A stretch of 5,793 nt of DNA, from positions 1 to 5,793 of the forward strand of contig CAKPAV010000121.1 in NCBI GenBank assembly GCA_934133115.1, in the 5' to 3' direction. Below are positions 5,064 through 5,793 of the stretch, in pieces (position 1 is the first letter of the stretch; the number at the start of each line of letters is the position of its first letter). The stretch is from an uncultured Bacilli bacterium. Lineage in GTDB: Bacteria; Bacillota_I; Bacilli_A; RFN20; CAG-826. Position numbers and translations under genes: made by a program. The notes below the pieces were generated by a model. The model did not search any database. It was not told where the DNA came from and worked only from the letters and a program-made list of their open reading frames with translations.

Positions 5064-5143
5064 AGCAAATCATAAAATTTGCTGTGCTTAACTAAAATAA
5101 ATAGTTAATCTGATATTAACGTTGGCGTCTATCACCTTTGCGA
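5027..5143 (-). ncRNA. Putative small RNA, copy B (about 117 nt)
   Basis: This is the second copy of the cassette at 2965-3077, same strand, about 2.06 kb away. It shares the exact 39-bp block (5067-5105), the AAAGGTGATAGACGCC start region and the terminator architecture. AGCAAAT and ATTTGCT (minus strand, around 5084-5065) form a 7-bp hairpin before the terminator. In copy A one pair of this stem is broken. The middle differs: copy B has GTTAAT/ATTAAC as a small stem where copy A has AATAG/CTATT, so a hairpin is kept though the bases differ. No reading frame is shared between the copies, which favours RNA over protein. Function unknown. Confidence 0.55.
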
Positions 5144-5290
5144 TGACAATTTCATCATTTGCCACGTTATTTTGTCAATCACTGCAATACAATCTAGCTT
5201 CGGTCATCTATGTTGCGGTAATCAATCCGTCATCAGCCACCTCCAGCAATTCTTAATTTTCGCATTGACGTTTATGTTTATTACATCTTT
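5144..5290. other. GC-rich island without an intact gene
   Basis: Positions 5121-5250 are about 43% GC by hand count, against roughly a quarter to 30% nearby. On the minus strand one frame reads ELLEVADDGLITAT, stop, MTEARLYCSD, stop, then VANDEIVIAKVIDANVN across 5252-5114, running through the promoter and 5' part of RNA copy B. It could be a decayed gene of foreign origin from which the promoter region was recruited, or chance. Confidence 0.35.
5149..5178 (-). promoter_or_regulatory. Promoter of RNA copy B
   Basis: The minus strand reads TTGACA (5178-5173), 18 bp, then TGAAAT (5154-5149). The perfect -35 and its distance to the AAAGG block agree with copy A to within one base although the spacer sequence has diverged. 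The -10 is weaker than in copy A. Confidence 0.5.
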
Positions 5291-5335
5291 TTGACAGTCA
5301 CACATTATTTTTCTACGATATAATGTGTGACTGTC
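5291..5335. promoter_or_regulatory. Perfect 16-bp inverted repeat, with promoter-like hexamers
   Basis: GACAGTCACACATTAT (5293-5308) and its exact complement (5320-5335) flank an 11-nt centre. Neither side is followed by a T-run in the transcribed direction, so it is not an intrinsic terminator. On the plus strand TTGACA (5291-5296) and TACGAT (5314-5319) are 17 bp apart, so the palindrome may be an operator over a weak promoter. A terminator-like hairpin follows at 5385-5417, which would give an RNA of about 90 nt. It could also be a transposon-related or recombination site. Confidence 0.6.
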
Positions 5336-5384
5336 CGCAGTGAAACGATAAACTTACAATAAACCTAAACCTTAAATAAATTTA

Positions 5385-5417
5385 TTACTCGAAAGTTAAA
5401 AACTCAAGTAATTTTTT
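5385..5417 (+). terminator. Probable intrinsic terminator
   Basis: TTACTCGA (5385-5392) pairs with TCAAGTAA (5404-5411) with one mismatch, and TTTTTT follows at 5412-5417. The stem is AT-rich and so moderately stable. It would end plus-strand transcription before the ATPase at 5650. Confidence 0.45.
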
Positions 5418-5430
5418 ATTATTATTTAAT

Positions 5431-5460
5431 AAAAAAAGTCCTTTTCATCGATCTTTTTTT
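5431..5460. terminator. Possible bidirectional A/T-stem terminator
   Basis: AAAAAAAG (5431-5438) pairs with CTTTTTTT (5453-5460), extended by TC/GA with a one-base bulge. Pure A-T stems are weak, so the assignment is tentative. Confidence 0.35.
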
Positions 5461-5561
5461 ATTTTTATTTCTTTACAACTGTCAAAGATATGAGTTTATA
5501 CATTTGAAACTTTTTTATCATAACTTTCATAAATTAAGAAGTGTTCTTTTCAAAAGTAGTA

Positions 5562-5591
5562 TTGAAAACAAACAATATAATTACATATAAT
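5562..5591 (+). promoter_or_regulatory. Upstream promoter of the ATPase at 5650
   Basis: TTGAAA (5562-5567), 18 bp, TATAAT (5586-5591). This would give a leader of about 50 nt. Confidence 0.45.
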
Positions 5592-5601
5592 ATAAAATGA
5601 A

Positions 5602-5630
5602 TTTACATAAAAATTACATTATGTTAGAAT
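5602..5630 (+). promoter_or_regulatory. Proximal extended -10 promoter of the ATPase at 5650
   Basis: TTTACA (5602-5607), 17 bp, TAGAAT (5625-5630) preceded by TG at 5622-5623. Start near 5637, which leaves a very short leader beginning at the ribosome binding site. TTACAT recurs at 5581, 5603 and 5614 through this region. Confidence 0.55.
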
Positions 5631-5649
5631 TATGTTGAGAGGTGTTAAT

Positions 5650-5793
5650 ATGAATAAACTTTTGCAATTATCTACATATGGTATTAAAAATATCGAAAAC
5701 GAAGTAACTATAAATTTTTCAAATGAAACTATTAAAAAAGGAATAAGTAAAATAAATAATGTTAAAGGAATATTTGGCTATAATGGCGCTGGT
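5650..5793 (+). CDS. ABC/SMC-like AAA ATPase, first 48 codons, runs off the window
   Basis: The ATG at 5650 follows GAGAGGTG by 5 nt. The peptide MNKLLQLSTYGIKNIENEVT, then INF and later INNVKGIFGYNGAG, is the N-terminus of the AAA_13/AAA_15 group of ATPases (ABC-type heads related to SMC and Rad50). The last residues are the beginning of Walker A (GYNGAGK[ST]); the window ends within this motif. This family includes many abortive-infection and other phage-defence ATPases, often followed by a nuclease or other partner gene. Whether this one is such a protein needs the sequence downstream. It is a different ATPase class from the AAA_14 and DUF234 genes upstream, and has its own promoters, so it is not part of their transcription units. 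Confidence 0.8.
   Translation, partial: MNKLLQLSTYGIKNIENEVTINFSNETIKKGISKINNVKGIFGYNGAG

Larger units (their letters stand above)
5336..5561. other. Non-coding AT-rich stretch with two terminator-like hairpins
   Basis: No gene is seen here. It contains the hairpins at 5385-5417 and 5431-5460 and otherwise featureless AT-rich sequence leading to the promoters of the ATPase at 5650. Confidence 0.5.

Overview
The window is very AT-rich, with short intergenic gaps only in its first operon, purine-rich ribosome binding sites and TGG for tryptophan in the intact genes. It fits a low-GC Bacillota or Mycoplasmatota chromosome (Erysipelotrichia, RF39 or Acholeplasma-like). The species cannot be named from this stretch. 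It joins a conserved housekeeping operon to an accessory region full of broken ATPase genes.

Region 1 (1-930, minus strand) is a compact operon: a dCMP deaminase, a small two-helix membrane protein and the start of an energy-coupling-factor transporter ATPase (EcfA type). Consecutive genes overlap by one base (TAATG). The operon has an extended -10 promoter buried in a perfect palindrome.

Region 2 (about 1049-2966) is a graveyard of P-loop ATPase genes from two families that are commonly multicopy in anaerobes: AAA_14/DUF4143 and ATPase_2/DUF234. I recognise four broken copies, at 1049-1324 (minus), 1465-1622 (plus), 2062-2594 (plus) and 2740-2966 (plus). In each, the N-terminal end appears joined to the C-terminal end with the middle missing. 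The case is strongest for the last three.

Region 3 (2965-5143) holds one intact 431-residue AAA_14/DUF4143 ATPase at 3315-4610. Just upstream are three tandem 32-33 bp repeats, a promoter and a palindromic operator. Two copies of a minus-strand cassette (sigma-70-like promoter, about 115 nt AT-rich RNA, intrinsic terminator) lie on either side of it, about 2.06 kb apart. Each copy sits directly downstream of, and convergent to, a relic of an AAA_14 gene 3' end. A decayed, unidentified minus-strand gene lies between the intact ATPase and the second cassette.

Region 4 (5144-5649) has no intact gene. It holds a GC-rich island, a perfect 16-bp inverted repeat, two terminator-like hairpins and two promoters. 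These lead to the first 48 codons of a different ABC/SMC-like AAA ATPase, which runs off the window within its Walker A motif and resembles N-termini often seen in phage-defence ATPases.

The most promising undescribed element is the duplicated small-RNA cassette linked to AAA_14 gene 3' ends. Next is the recurrence of gene-specific direct repeats in front of ATPase genes, which suggests each ATPase is, or was, controlled by its own binding sites.
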